Below are positions 40,349-52,122 of a stretch of 64,000 nucleotides of DNA, piece after piece. Origin of the DNA: Certhia americana (lineage: Eukaryota; Chordata; Aves; Passeriformes; Certhiidae); the NCBI GenBank assembly GCA_018697195.1, contig CM031864.1, forward strand, positions 19,359,316-19,423,315, written 5' to 3'. A program made the position numbers and the translations under genes. The stretch's first letter is position 1, and each line of letters starts with the position of its first letter. Under the pieces are notes generated by a model. It had not been told where the DNA came from. It did not search any database and worked only from the letters and a program-made list of their open reading frames with translations.

Positions 40349-43300
40349 ATAAGCACTCTAAGCAATTTTAATACTAAAATGACCTATGTTGTAAAAATGC
40401 CCACCACCAGCTCATCTCAGTTCTGGAAAGAACTTCTCGAACCTCAATTAAACAGACAGTCCTAAACTGTGGGGAAGACCACAGGTCACAAAACGTGACT
40501 TACTCTGATATTTGGGTTAAGCCTCTTTTTCTTACAGTCCCTGTAGTTATGGTAGAGAAAATGTAGTATTTAGGATGCTTTCTGTCAAGCTGTTGGTTCT
40601 GATGGTCAAGAAGAAAATTCCTTTGTCAGGAAACCTATTGGGAAAAGATCTGTTGTGGGTTTTTTCATCTCATTCACAACATCACCACTTAAATACAATT
40701 TAGAAATAAATTTAATTTTTCTAAACAGATTGCAATTCAAAACTTAATTTATGCCTAGTGCTAGTAAGAGCTCTAAAGCACTTACCTCACAGGACAAAAT
40801 TTGAAATTCATCCAGTGGACTTGATTCTTATGGGAGAATCTTTGTAGACTCAAGTGTCTTCTTCACAATCTCTCTCATCCTCAAGAAGTTAAGATCACTT
40901 CACAGAGTTCACTGCACTTATGTATCAGTGGGAGGGAAATCTCACAGAAACTCCATAATCTCTGTTCTGCACCTATATTAAATTTTGGTGCATTGTAGGA
41001 GAAAATTTTAGCCTACAACTGAAATTCATGTTTGTGCAAATCTTGATATGCTCAATATGCATGAAAATTAAGTTACAGAAAAGGAATTAAGAATAATTTG
41101 TAGACTGAGTCATACCCAGACACTGAAAAAAAAAGTCTAATACTATCTAAAGATCCAAATGGTACAGAAGTGTTCCAGCCCAAAGCTGGGGTAAACTGGC
41201 CCCTAAGAACACATGATGTGTGAGGAGGTGTGTGTGTGTGCACTGCCTGCAGCACTGCCAACTCCGGCACTCCTGTGACAGCCGATGTATAGAACCAAAG
41301 CTCGAACCAGTCAAGCATTTATTTGCAAGTACAGGAAGGATTTCCTTCAGAAGTTGTTTCTCAAGCCCCAAGGTAGGACTAATGCACCTACAACCACTTG
41401 GATCACTAGTCCTTCTCTCTAATCACTGTGTATTTGTTGTCATATGGTCAGATACAAGACTTCATGAGCTAGTATCTTTCTGGCAAAGGAACTGTTGATC
41501 GCCATCCTTCACTCCATCAAACTGCTTGGATCTTGGTTGCAATGATTTTTATTTTAAGCCTGTGAACTTATTCCTAGTATGCAACCTCCATTTCTCACCA
41601 CAATCAGCACCAATGCCTCTAATGAAGTCAGAATAAAACATTTCTTTTTTTTTTAGGCAATACATTCAATCTCTGCACAGTGACATGTTGTTCTTAGTGT
41701 TTTTTTTCTGAAACTGCTTGCTTAAGGCTGAGTAATTTTAACATGTTTAATATCCAGCGCGAGGTCTAGCTCTGCTTGACTTTAATTCACCTTACTCCTA
41801 TCCTTCTCTGACTCTTTTGCATACATTTCTATCCCTGTCAGTCCTTCCTGCAATCTTTTTACATTCTGCTAATTTATTTTTAATTATGTGGCTATTGATC
41901 CAGTTATATCATTTCTACAATGCTTCTTTCTTTGTTCCAGGTATTAATGCCAGAGAGTGTTAAAGCTTTTGAAAAAGGAAGTTCCAGACCTTTCCACATT
42001 TAAGTTTCAGGGCTGCTTTGGTAGATTGATTCACAACTGTAGAGTACTGAGCTTTGAAATCCTCAGCTACATAAAGATTTCTTTTCCTCTTATCATTTCA
42101 TTTTATCTGAATCACACATTATACATTCCTCAATCAGCTCATCTAGAATATCTTCATTACTTAAATGAAACCTTATTGATGAAATGAAAAAAGTGTCAGC
42201 TATTATCAGCAGAAATAACCAGTTCTATCAGCATTTGTTCTCCAAGCTATTCTGAAGAAGTTAAATACTTCCATATGCAGGGCTGCCCACCCATATGGTC
42301 ACAACTCCTAGTCATACTTAAAAGCTTTAACCATGCACAGAATGTTTAAACATAAAATGCTTTAAAAAGATCCCTTTTAGTATGCAAATTCAACCCTACA
42401 AGATCCTACAGACTCACAAAATATTAGAGTTTTTCTATCATTCTCTGATTTTGAGATTTTTTGATTCAAACAACATAGCTACACTAAAGCTATTAATTTC
42501 TTTATCTGCCTCATAAAGTAATATGCAATTCTACCTTCTGTGATTATCACATCAGATTTCTCACCTGTTTTCCCACTACATGCTTGTAATCCATCTAACA
42601 CAGAATCATTAAGGTTGGAAAAACCCTCCAAGATCATCAAGTGTAACCTTTGACCTAATGCACCATGCCCACTAAAGCCTATCTCAGTGCCACATCCCCT
42701 CACTTTTTGAACTGTGTTTCTGCTCACTGTCAGCTCCATCATCATTGGGAAACACTTGAACTGACTTCTTCTGTTAACAGGATATAACTTGGGCAGTCCA
42801 AAAAACTGTCTTATCCCATTTCTTGGCTTCAGACTCATTTTGCCCATCATGCCAACCTCAGCCCTCAGAGGCAGATTACCAAAGCTATTTCCTATTTTCA
42901 GCTTCTTCAGTATGCAGCAGTACATACCATTATCTAGCTTTTGATCAACTACAAGATAGTTTGTATCCATTCCACTCTGCATTGTTTTTACCTAAAAACT
43001 GACTGATTCATTTTTCAAATAGACATAATTTTGTTTAAAAATCCTTTGCATTTCAGACCATACTTTTAGTGGAGACTCGTTCTTCCAGCTTCCGTGCTGA
43101 TCTGCATGTTACTACATTACTTGGCTTTTTTGTACTAAAAAATAATGAACAAAAAATGATTTATTAATTAGATTATACCTTTAAATATATTGCATAAACA
43201 GGGGACTGTTAAAACCTTTTTTCATCTGTGTTGAAGCTCATAGCAACCATGTCTGCTTTTATTGTTTCCTTTCACCTCCTCTCCTTACTTCTATCAGGCA

Positions 43301-46300
43301 TGTTTCTTTGTTCCAGTGTGCATGTAAAATTAAAGTTAAAGCATCCTAAAACCAGCAGCATATTTTCATGGAAACCTTCAGCTAATTTGTTGTCTCCTGA
43401 ATAATCTGAATTGGTTCTGCTAAAGCACAGGAATTAGGAATCTTCTTGGGGTATGCTCCTAAAGCCCTCAAAAGGCACACAGATATCAAAGGAGATTTGC
43501 TCCAATCTACTCAGTGACTCTCTTTAGCAGAGGGAATAGCTGAAGGCAAGAATGGCTACAGCACTATATCCAAAACACTCCTCTATTGCCTTATCAGCAC
43601 AGGGCTTCAAACACAATCCATACAGCTTATAGGAAATTATATGAGATATTTTTGGCAGAGTGGAAGCCAAATATAAGTCTTCCAAGTCTTGTATCATTCC
43701 TCCTGGTGGCTTGAAAGGCTTTCTGAAACACAGAGATACATATTCACATGAAGGCGCTCCTAAAGTATTCCAGCCTGCTGAAGAGCTGGAGTAATTCCCT
43801 GCTGGTTCAAAACCAGATGAGTTTACTACAGAGACCCTTCCCCCTTGACTCAGCTATTGAGTCTGGCCTCAGAATTTGTAGCGACTAAGAGATAGTCTCA
43901 AGAGTGCTAGAATTGTTAAACTGGAATTTCTTTTGAGCAAAACCAAAGGTGCGTTCAGATATGTTGCACATGGAAAATGTACCATTTACAACAGTTGTGC
44001 TCTGTTCATTGCTTTTCTCCTCATGTGTGTCACATGAGAACAAGAAAAAATCTAAAATTCTAGTCTGTTTCAATAGTTTAATATACAGTTTAGAAATGTG
44101 AACAATTTGGTAGCATAAATCATTAACACAGTTTGAAGAGAAATTTCTACAAAACACCAAAACAACTACTATGGTATATGTGGCCACAGGCTGAGAAATG
44201 CAATCTAGCAGATGGTCATTTGCTGTCCTACGTGATATGGTATATAGAAAAGAAAATATTATTCTGTTAATGCTTCAGAAGCTCAACAAAGCCAAAAATA
44301 GCAATACAACTTTGCTTCATGGGTAAGAAAAGCACAATTACATACTTAAGGCAGAAGAAACTGACCTCTCTGATTTCTAAACTTTAGAGTATGAAACAGG
44401 TTAAGTGTAAATGTTCTCGTATATTCCTTCCTATAGTCTTCCTTTTTGAAGTCTACAGCATCCTTCTAGCAACTGCTTATCAGAAAGATGAATAAAGAAG
44501 AGAAATTTAATGTATTTAAGCTTTCATGTAATGTGATAGAGATTTAATTCCTAGGAGCTGGGGAGGTACACCTACTCTCCCCTGCAGTTTCATCTTGCCT
44601 AACAGCTTTTCTGTTTCTCTCAGTGATAAACAAATACCAATGCTAACTACAGAGCTCACTGCAAATCACCAGAACACAGCATTTCAATGCCACAGACTAT
44701 CCACCAACCTCATCTTAAACAGAAGTTCTCTTCCAAATCCACAGGGTCAACATCATCAGTGCATTGCTATCACATCATCCCTAAGTGAAAATTCTGTTGG
44801 ATATAATAATGACCTAATTAATCCCATTGTTTCCCCTCTAAGACACAGACCAATCTGGTCTTTTTCATGTTCTCACAAAAGAGGAAACTGCAGGAAGCAA
44901 ATGACTGCTTGTGTTGCCACTGTAAATCACATCTGCTGGAGCACTTCCTTCCCATCTGATCTAGAGCTCCCGCAGCTGCAGCCTGACCATACTGTCCAAA
45001 GTCACTCTATTCTTGGACTACATCATGGTATAAAGTCTTGAAATTTAAATTGTTTCCCTTGCTGTTCTTCTCTAGAATTTGGCAACAGTTCTTCTCAGTA
45101 TCTGGAGACAAATACTTTGCAGCTTTCAAGACACAGATCCTCCAAAATTCTACACAGTGCAAACACACTAAGACATCCTAAAAGGAAATCTAAAAAAACC
45201 CCTCAATCCACAAAATTACTGAATTCTGCTCCCCTGTGCACTTGTGCTCATGCACACATTTGCTATACAGCATTCCCACCAGATACATCACATGCCTCAG
45301 CTAATCCCAAGCATGTCATGCAGTGGTGAGGGAACAGACGGTAGTTGGTTTGTTGTTTTTTATGTGTTCGGAGAAATGGGAAATAAGTACTCCATCATTT
45401 TACTGTCCACCAGAAGCAACAGATATTTTTAAATAATGAAGACATTGAGGGGGGGAGTGGGGTAATATATTTAGGGCACACAATAGAACAGTTGTCTACT
45501 ATATTACCAGTTTTATATGTATGTACTCTGTCAGGAAAATTTTGAAGTTTCCTGACAAGTTTTGCCTCAGGGGTAAGAGATCAAGTCACAATGTAAAAAA
45601 CATTCATTCTTCTATACATCTATCTCAGCTCTTCTTGAGACTTAGGCATTTCTTTTAGCAGTGTTAAAACTATTTTGAGCTTTTTAGCAACTTTATAACA
45701 AATAAAGTTAGGAGAGGAAGAGGACGTCAAGGGGAGGAAGAATCTTAGACCAACTGCCAAGTTTTCACAAAAGGGCTTTTACACATATTAATCTTTGATA
45801 AGCAAACTACCTAAAATATTGTAAACACAGCTGTTCCCATTTTAAGCTTGACATCTTCTATGTTGGGTAAGCTTAGTGCTCACAAAGGACCACAATATTA
45901 CTCCTTGGTATTTTTAAATTATTCGTAAGCCTGTTTCCCTGACCAATCAGATTGTCTGATAAGATTCATTGTTCTTTGGTCATTTCTGAGTCTCACAGGT
46001 TCCCAGACTTTTAAAACAACCTCCACTATTAACTAAAATGCATCATTTGTTTGCAAGGACTTAACAACAGCTCTTCATACCCTGAGAACAGTTTTTGCCT
46101 TATAGATTAAAAAAGAAAATAAATAAAAATGTGTCTGTGTAAATGACAAGCAAGCTATCCATGAAGTAAATTCAGAATTGATACCTGAAGACACTACAGG
46201 TACTCTGTCAGGCTGTGTGGATTTTCCTCCAGCTCTGGCAGACTGTAATTGTTTACTTAACCTGGATATTGATTGTTGTTAGACTGCTGGCTCACTTCCT

Positions 46301-49300
46301 TCAGCTGCAATTCTCATTTTGGCAGCTTCACATACATCACTTAAAAATCCTCTCTGCAGCCATGCTGTTCACATTCTTTTCTCTGGGTCAAAATCTACTA
46401 AATATGACCATACTTTTATTTCTGCGTTATGATGATGGGGTATTTTTTAATTTTCTGATCTTTGTAGAACAAAAAGTGGAAGCTTCTAGCAAGAAGAGCT
46501 TAGAATCACTGTCCTTTACAATTAGCATTATACAGAGTTTTATGGAAGAGCTCAGATAAAAGTGAGGTGCAGTATGAATTTTCTATGTGTTTTATGAATA
46601 CCTATATACATGTCATTTTCTCTCAATTAGTATTAGATTGATAATTAGGTAGCATGTTGTTCCAAATTTTGTGTCAATAGTTCAGATGTGAATTTGAGGA
46701 CTAAAAACATCGCCTTTATAAAACTTTCTTAGTAGTCATCCTGGTAGTAATAAACTAAGGCAAAAGGCACACAAATTTGCCATCTAAAAATAAGTCTATT
46801 AAAACATCATGAATATGGTGTGTTAATTCAACCAGCATGTGTCTTCTGTATTGGTTTAAGTTCTCTCGCCTACTACAGATATACTTAGGCTCACCTACTA
46901 AAAAGTTTTGAGGGTCACTTGAAAGCATGTGTGAACATTAAAGATCGCTAAATCTGTACAAAACAATTCTGTAAAGGCTAATTGACCTTGAAATGGTGGC
47001 AAAACCTGTGCCTAAAAGGTCAAAAAAATGATCACCAGTTTGCACAGTGTTTTCAGAGCTATTACACTGTTCCAGCTGAAATACAGAATTCTTCAATTTA
47101 AATGGATTATAATAGACACTTACAAAGAAATAACATTCATAACAACCACTGTCACTTCTTTTTGTTTAACAAGCAGGACTACACCTGTTCACTGATAAAC
47201 AGGATAGCTGAGGTCCAGTATTAATCTGTTTCTCTTTACCTAGAGCTCCAAACTAGGCATGAGAAAAACTAAAAATAGAGAGAACTCCAATTCCTGTATC
47301 AAATTAATTCAATAAGCCTTTATATGTATGTAATGCATGAATATTTTTGCATCGTTTCTGACTAGGAGATACTCTAGTCTTTCACACCATACAGTACAGA
47401 TTGTTAAATATACAGTTCCTCAAAAAACAAGGATAGAAGCATTTATTTGAAAACAGGAAACCATTTTTTCAGCAGAAAGACAGTGCTATATTAGAACAGA
47501 TAGACTGTATTTGACAACAATGAAAAGCATTACACCCCCTCACACCCCCAAAAAATCAATGGTTTTGTATCTAATGAAGCTTGAGAATTGTTTTTAGATA
47601 TTGTGAAATATATGAAAACCAATCGTGCTTCACCTGGAATATTTTCATGTCTAAAATTTGGCAGTAACATAACTTAAAAGGATAGCACATCTCCAGATAT
47701 TGATCAGGGCTTTGTACAGCTGCAATGCCATAAAAATGATCTGCAGCTATAAAAGAGATAACATGATTATGAGTACACTACATTGTAATTTCCTTTTGGG
47801 CAGTCAGAAAGGAAAAAGGGTCTGAGAGTCTCTGAGAAAAATAAGCTTGCAAGATAGCCACCATCTGACAAAAGAACCATTTTACAATACTCCAATTAAA
47901 GAATCTTCCAAACTTAAATTAACAACAACAACAAAAATAACACAAGAGCTTAACATTTACCTTTCAACCACAAAACAACAGGCAGCTGAAAAGCTAAGCA
48001 TCTCACAATGTAGAGAGTTTTAACGTTCCAACTTCCTTGTGAGTTCAGGCATGGAACATAAATAGTTAACCTTATTCTAAGCCAGTAAATGGAGCTTACT
48101 AAAAACCTTGCTCTAATAAATGGTATGATATGAAGGTCAGCCCTTAATTCACCATCAAAATATCTTCTGGGTGTAAACATAATGACTTCTGCTTATGCAC
48201 TACACAACCCTGACAAGAATGCTACTTGACAATCCATTTCAGGCCTAGAAAAACGTTCCCATTTGCGTCAAGGTGCTGAATGTCAGCAGATTCACTAACA
48301 CGCTTATTTGCACTGCAGTGGTGGAACAGAGTAAAACACCATGAGCCCTCCATACCCCGCTGCTGCCTGGCTAGGGAGATGGTGAAATAAAACAAGATTT
48401 AATCCTGTCCATATCACTGTGCAGTTGGTGAAACTTGACAAGACAACATTTAGTATTCAAAGTGGTATTGTGGCCTAAAGGGATCACATGCAGCCAGCAC
48501 ATAAGAGCAAAGGAATAGCTTGGTTCTGCTTCGGTGTTTGTAAATTTAATTTGTTCAAGGAAAAGCAACTCTGGAAGGGATTACTAGCTAGGATCAACAC
48601 TCTAACCAAAGAAAAAGAGAAAATGTGAGTAGGAATAATACTGACGTTTTTGTAATACAAAATAGCTTTTTGGGCTTAAGCGAATAAATAAAATTTGGAG
48701 GCGATTGCAGCTCAACCCCAGCATATTCCACATAGTGTTCCTGAGTGGGAGGGCCTGGGAAGCTTGAGTATTTCATGAAAATTACATAGGAATTTAGAAA
48801 GCACTGTATTACTACAAAATGTTAGAATTTATCTAGCAAAAATTTTGTAAAATATTGTTTCAGTGCAATACCTATTTCTTTAAATAAGTGGGGCAACAAT
48901 ATTCATGGTATGTATAACAACATCTAATATGTTGACTCTTAATTATTTCCAAGACCTTATTCCACAGGTTCAGGAAAGGTTATCTGCAGTAAAATGTGTA
49001 AATCCCTGGTGCTCAGGAAACATGGAGCCTGTAAATATACACACATGGAAATGATGAAAAACCAAGATCTATAGCAATGCACTTGTGAAATAAAAGTACA
49101 AGAGAAACCTGCAAATCCGCTTTGCTAAGTGTAGCTCTGTATTTACACTAGCTGCAATACCTTTGAATAGAACAATTATTCAACTATTTAAAGTCATCTC
49201 TGGTCCTACAGCAGGAAACGAGCACGAAATTCCTCAGTCTGTAAAATGCTCTTTTTGCTAAACAATGCAGAGCAGAGGCACTGGCAACCCCCCGGGGACT

Positions 49301-50470
49301 CGGCATGGGTGGGAAGGTGCCCTGAAGATGTATTTGCATACTCGGCCCTTTCAATAGAAATTAGAATGGAGCAGAGGGTGGGGAGGGCAGCTGAAAGTGA
49401 TCACAGAACAGTCTCCTATTTTGTTTTAGCAGGGGTCCTTCGGATGATTAAACCTCCAAACGACTGTTAAATGCAATGCATATTTTTCTAGAGTGAAGGA
49501 CAATGAATACCTTTTCCTTACAGATTGATACCTCAAATATAAAGCACAGAAAGATAAGCACTGCCAGCAAGGAATCTAAAAATATGTCTTCTTAAGCTTG
49601 ATTAATGAGCTAATAAAAAGCTATAATAAGAAAAAAATCTAATTAAAGCATCTTGTGATATTTCTCTCAAACAGAAATAAAGAAACCAAGAGCACAGTAA
49701 AACTTTGAAAAATTAGTATGATTCAGACAACAGCCTTATTATTCAAACCTATAGTACATCAATTTTATACTTCCTTTGACTAGCTGTCCTGTATTTATCA
49801 TCTCTGATGTGTATTGTCTGAAATGGTGATCCTTGATGAGTTTTATTTTGTTATTGCCTCACAACTATATCATCTGTATTTAAATACATATTAAAAACTC
49901 AGGCATTGTACGTGTTGTAAGTACCTACTCTATTCAGAAAGCCTGCAGGCCTCTAGCAGAACATGTGGAAATAAGAGTAAAGCCAGTGAAAACTATACAC
50001 TATCAGCTATATATAAGGTCAGAAAACAAACTAGCTATGCTTCTCACTGATGGACAAAAGAGAGAGTAGAAAATTTATGTTGTTATGGTCACTTTTCATC
50101 AGCCTCTGGTATCTGAAGGTAATCAGAGGATGCAGGAGCAGCAACGACACTGGAAAGGAACCGTAAAAGACACAGAGAGAGGAAGGAAGAGCTGGAGATT
50201 TGACGGCAGATGAGAATTGCCAGCACCACAAGGAGCTCCAGCAGGGCCCTTGCAGCACCTGGAGGTGAGCAGCACTCAGGGCTGAGAGAGGCAGCACGCC
50301 AAGGACACCAGGGGCTCCTCACAGGCACAGAGCTGGGGCACAGCGAAGAGCTGTAGGGCAGGGACAGTCTACACAGGCTCGGAAAGAAAAGAAGCCTGGG
50401 CATCTCGCACCAGAGTCAGTAGATATTTTTATTCTACAGAAACTGTTTATTTTCACTTTCTGAAAGGTCC
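40349..50470. other. Intergenic DNA between LTR and SNX7 promoter, no gene recognised
   Basis: Mostly AT-rich single-copy DNA. The one recognisable repeat is a CR1 fragment near 42.6 kb. Open frames at 42479-42982 (minus, 167 codons, running through the CR1 piece) and 44595-45041 (plus, 148 codons) have no recognisable domain and no splice or promoter context. Sequence around 48,200-49,450 contains an ATTTGCAT octamer near 49,328 and could hold SNX7-proximal regulatory DNA, but nothing specific can be assigned. Confidence 0.6.
42599..42715 (-). mobile_element. CR1 LINE 3'-end fragment
   Basis: On the + strand it reads ACAGAATCATTAAGGTTGGA, then CTCCAAGATCATCAAGTGTAACC, CACCATGCCCACTAAAGC and GTGCCACATC. 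This is the well-known order of the avian CR1 3' end read in reverse complement, so the element lies on the minus strand. Only about 115 bases remain. That is typical of severely 5'-truncated CR1 copies; no reverse transcriptase is present. Confidence 0.88.
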
Positions 50471-50610
50471 TCAGCCACCAGCGAGTGCCCGGGGCTCCAG
50501 GACAGGCGCATCCCATCTCCCTCTGCCGGCGGCTGCAGGCCAGACCCCCGCAGCACACTCCGCTGGCACCTGAGGCGTGCGGCGGGACACTGCCCCCGCC
50601 CCCTCATGAA
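50471..50610. promoter_or_regulatory. Upstream CpG cluster near SNX7 promoter
   Basis: A short GC- and CpG-rich cluster lies about 400 bases upstream of the main SNX7 island and is separated from it by an AT-rich stretch. It may be a shoulder of the promoter region, an upstream alternative promoter, or the start of a divergent transcript. No exon is identifiable in it. Confidence 0.4.
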
Positions 50611-51948
50611 TTTTAGGGTGTTTTTTAAACAATAATTAAAATGTCTAAGTAAACACCCTCTAATTAGGCACACACAGAGTTCAGTGAACATTTGTTGGGT
50701 TTTTTTAAATTTTTTTATTTTAATCCCTTTCTTTCAAGTTGCGGTTCAAGACTTCGCTGAAAAGCGTGAAGTATCAAATGTATTTCCTCATCAGCTGCCA
50801 GCAGTGTTTCACGAAGGAATACTTTTCAAAATTCTTTCGTCTGATTACGGGGTTTGCCTCTTCTAATTTGACAGCAAGGGAACCAAGATACACAAAGACA
50901 TCGTTGTATCTGCCTGTTTAAGAACCCGCCCACGACTCCTAAAATAATATTAACAACAAAGTTGACTTCAGCTACTCCAGACGGCGCCTGGAAAGACGTG
51001 CCCTGTTGCACACAGGGCCAACGCGGGGCTCGGTGACGAGCCCGGCCCCGCAGTGGAGGTGTCAGAGTCGGTGCCAGGGCCGGGCTGGAGCCCGCGGCCC
51101 CGGCCAGGGCTGGCCTCCGCTCCCGCCGCCTCTCTGCTCGGCCCTGGCTCCTGCAATGCATAGCGCCGGCCATTACTTCCAGTTCAATACTGCAGCTTTG
51201 AAGTCCCACAATTCCGATGGCTTTACTTTTTAAAAAAGGACAGCTTTGCTGCTTATAAATGTCTGGTGTCTCTCTCCCCGCTGCTTTTCTGGTGTAAGGT
51301 GGTGTCACTTTGTTTTCACAAGCACATTTCTGACGCCAAAGTAGTCCCTGCCCTCAGCCTCAGGACACACGCCTGACCCCACGGTGAAGGGGTGCAGCTA
51401 CGAGCGACAGAGCGGCTGCCCAAGAGAAGCTGTACGAGAGGCAAGAGACAAAGCAGCAACGCATGGGTTTTGCCCGCTGCCCGGGTGGCGGCATCTTGGC
51501 GCCCACCAGGAGGGAAAAAAACCCGGAGAGCGCAGGAAAGGAAGCCTGGGTACGTCTCTGCCAGGCCCGGGGGCAGCCGAGCGCAGAGCAGACGGCTCCC
51601 CGGGAGCGCACGGAGTTCTCCAGGCCGAGGCACTGCACACACTTTCCAGCGGCAGGCCCGGGCGGGGTCCCCTGCGCCGCCACGAACGCGCCTGTGGGCG
51701 TTGAGCCGCCCCGTCCCGCCTCCGCAGAGGCCGCAGCCGCAGTCCCCCCGCCCGCTGCCCGGGCCTGCCGGCAGGCTCGGCACTCCCGGCCCCGCTCGCT
51801 CGCAGCCCGGGCTGGCTCCACTCCTGCCGCCGCTTCCACTCCTGCTCACTGGGCGCGCCCCCGGGCCGGCGGCGGCCAGGGGAGCCCCCAGCTGCGGTGC
51901 CGCGGGGATCGGCTGTGGCGGAGCCGCCGCCCGCGCTCGCAGGGCAGG

Positions 51949-52122
51949 ATGGAGGCGGAGGGCCGGCTACCGGGGCCGCCTCTCCCCGCCGGCGGGGAAG
52001 GGCTCGGGCCCGACTCGCATCTTGCTGCGGGTGCCCTCGGCACGGCTCGGGGGCCGCTGCTCGCCGCCGCCGATGTTCTGGCGCTGGACGATGAGGAAGA
52101 TGACCTGGAGGTGTTCAGCAAG
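51949..52122 (+). CDS. SNX7: SNX7 coding exon 1 (residues 1-58)
   Basis: The ATG at 51949 has A at -3 and G at +4, a strong Kozak context, and begins [10 protein letters not shown]. The exon encodes a Pro/Gly/Ala-rich N-terminus followed by the acidic [16 protein letters not shown], which matches the end of vertebrate SNX7 exon 1. The donor is AAG|GTACGG, phase 0. The reading frame is also open upstream to an ATG at 51463, with no stop between. I chose 51949 because the known SNX7 N-terminus begins at the equivalent place and because translation upstream has no likeness to SNX7. Confidence 0.92.

Noticed and set aside
40344..42600. Internal retroviral genes next to the LTR
   Set aside because: No gag, pro, pol or env-like frame and no second LTR adjoin the element; matching target-site duplications on both sides show it is a solo LTR.
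44595..45041. 148-codon plus-strand ORF
   Set aside because: A Ser/His/Asn-rich translation with no recognised family and no second exon or retroviral context.
49215..49260. MIR-like word CTCAGTCTGTAAAATG
   Set aside because: One short match without the upstream SINE body; chance is more likely.
1..50400. miR-137 host locus
   Set aside because: I expected it in this gene desert and looked for the mature sequence on both strands, but saw no match.
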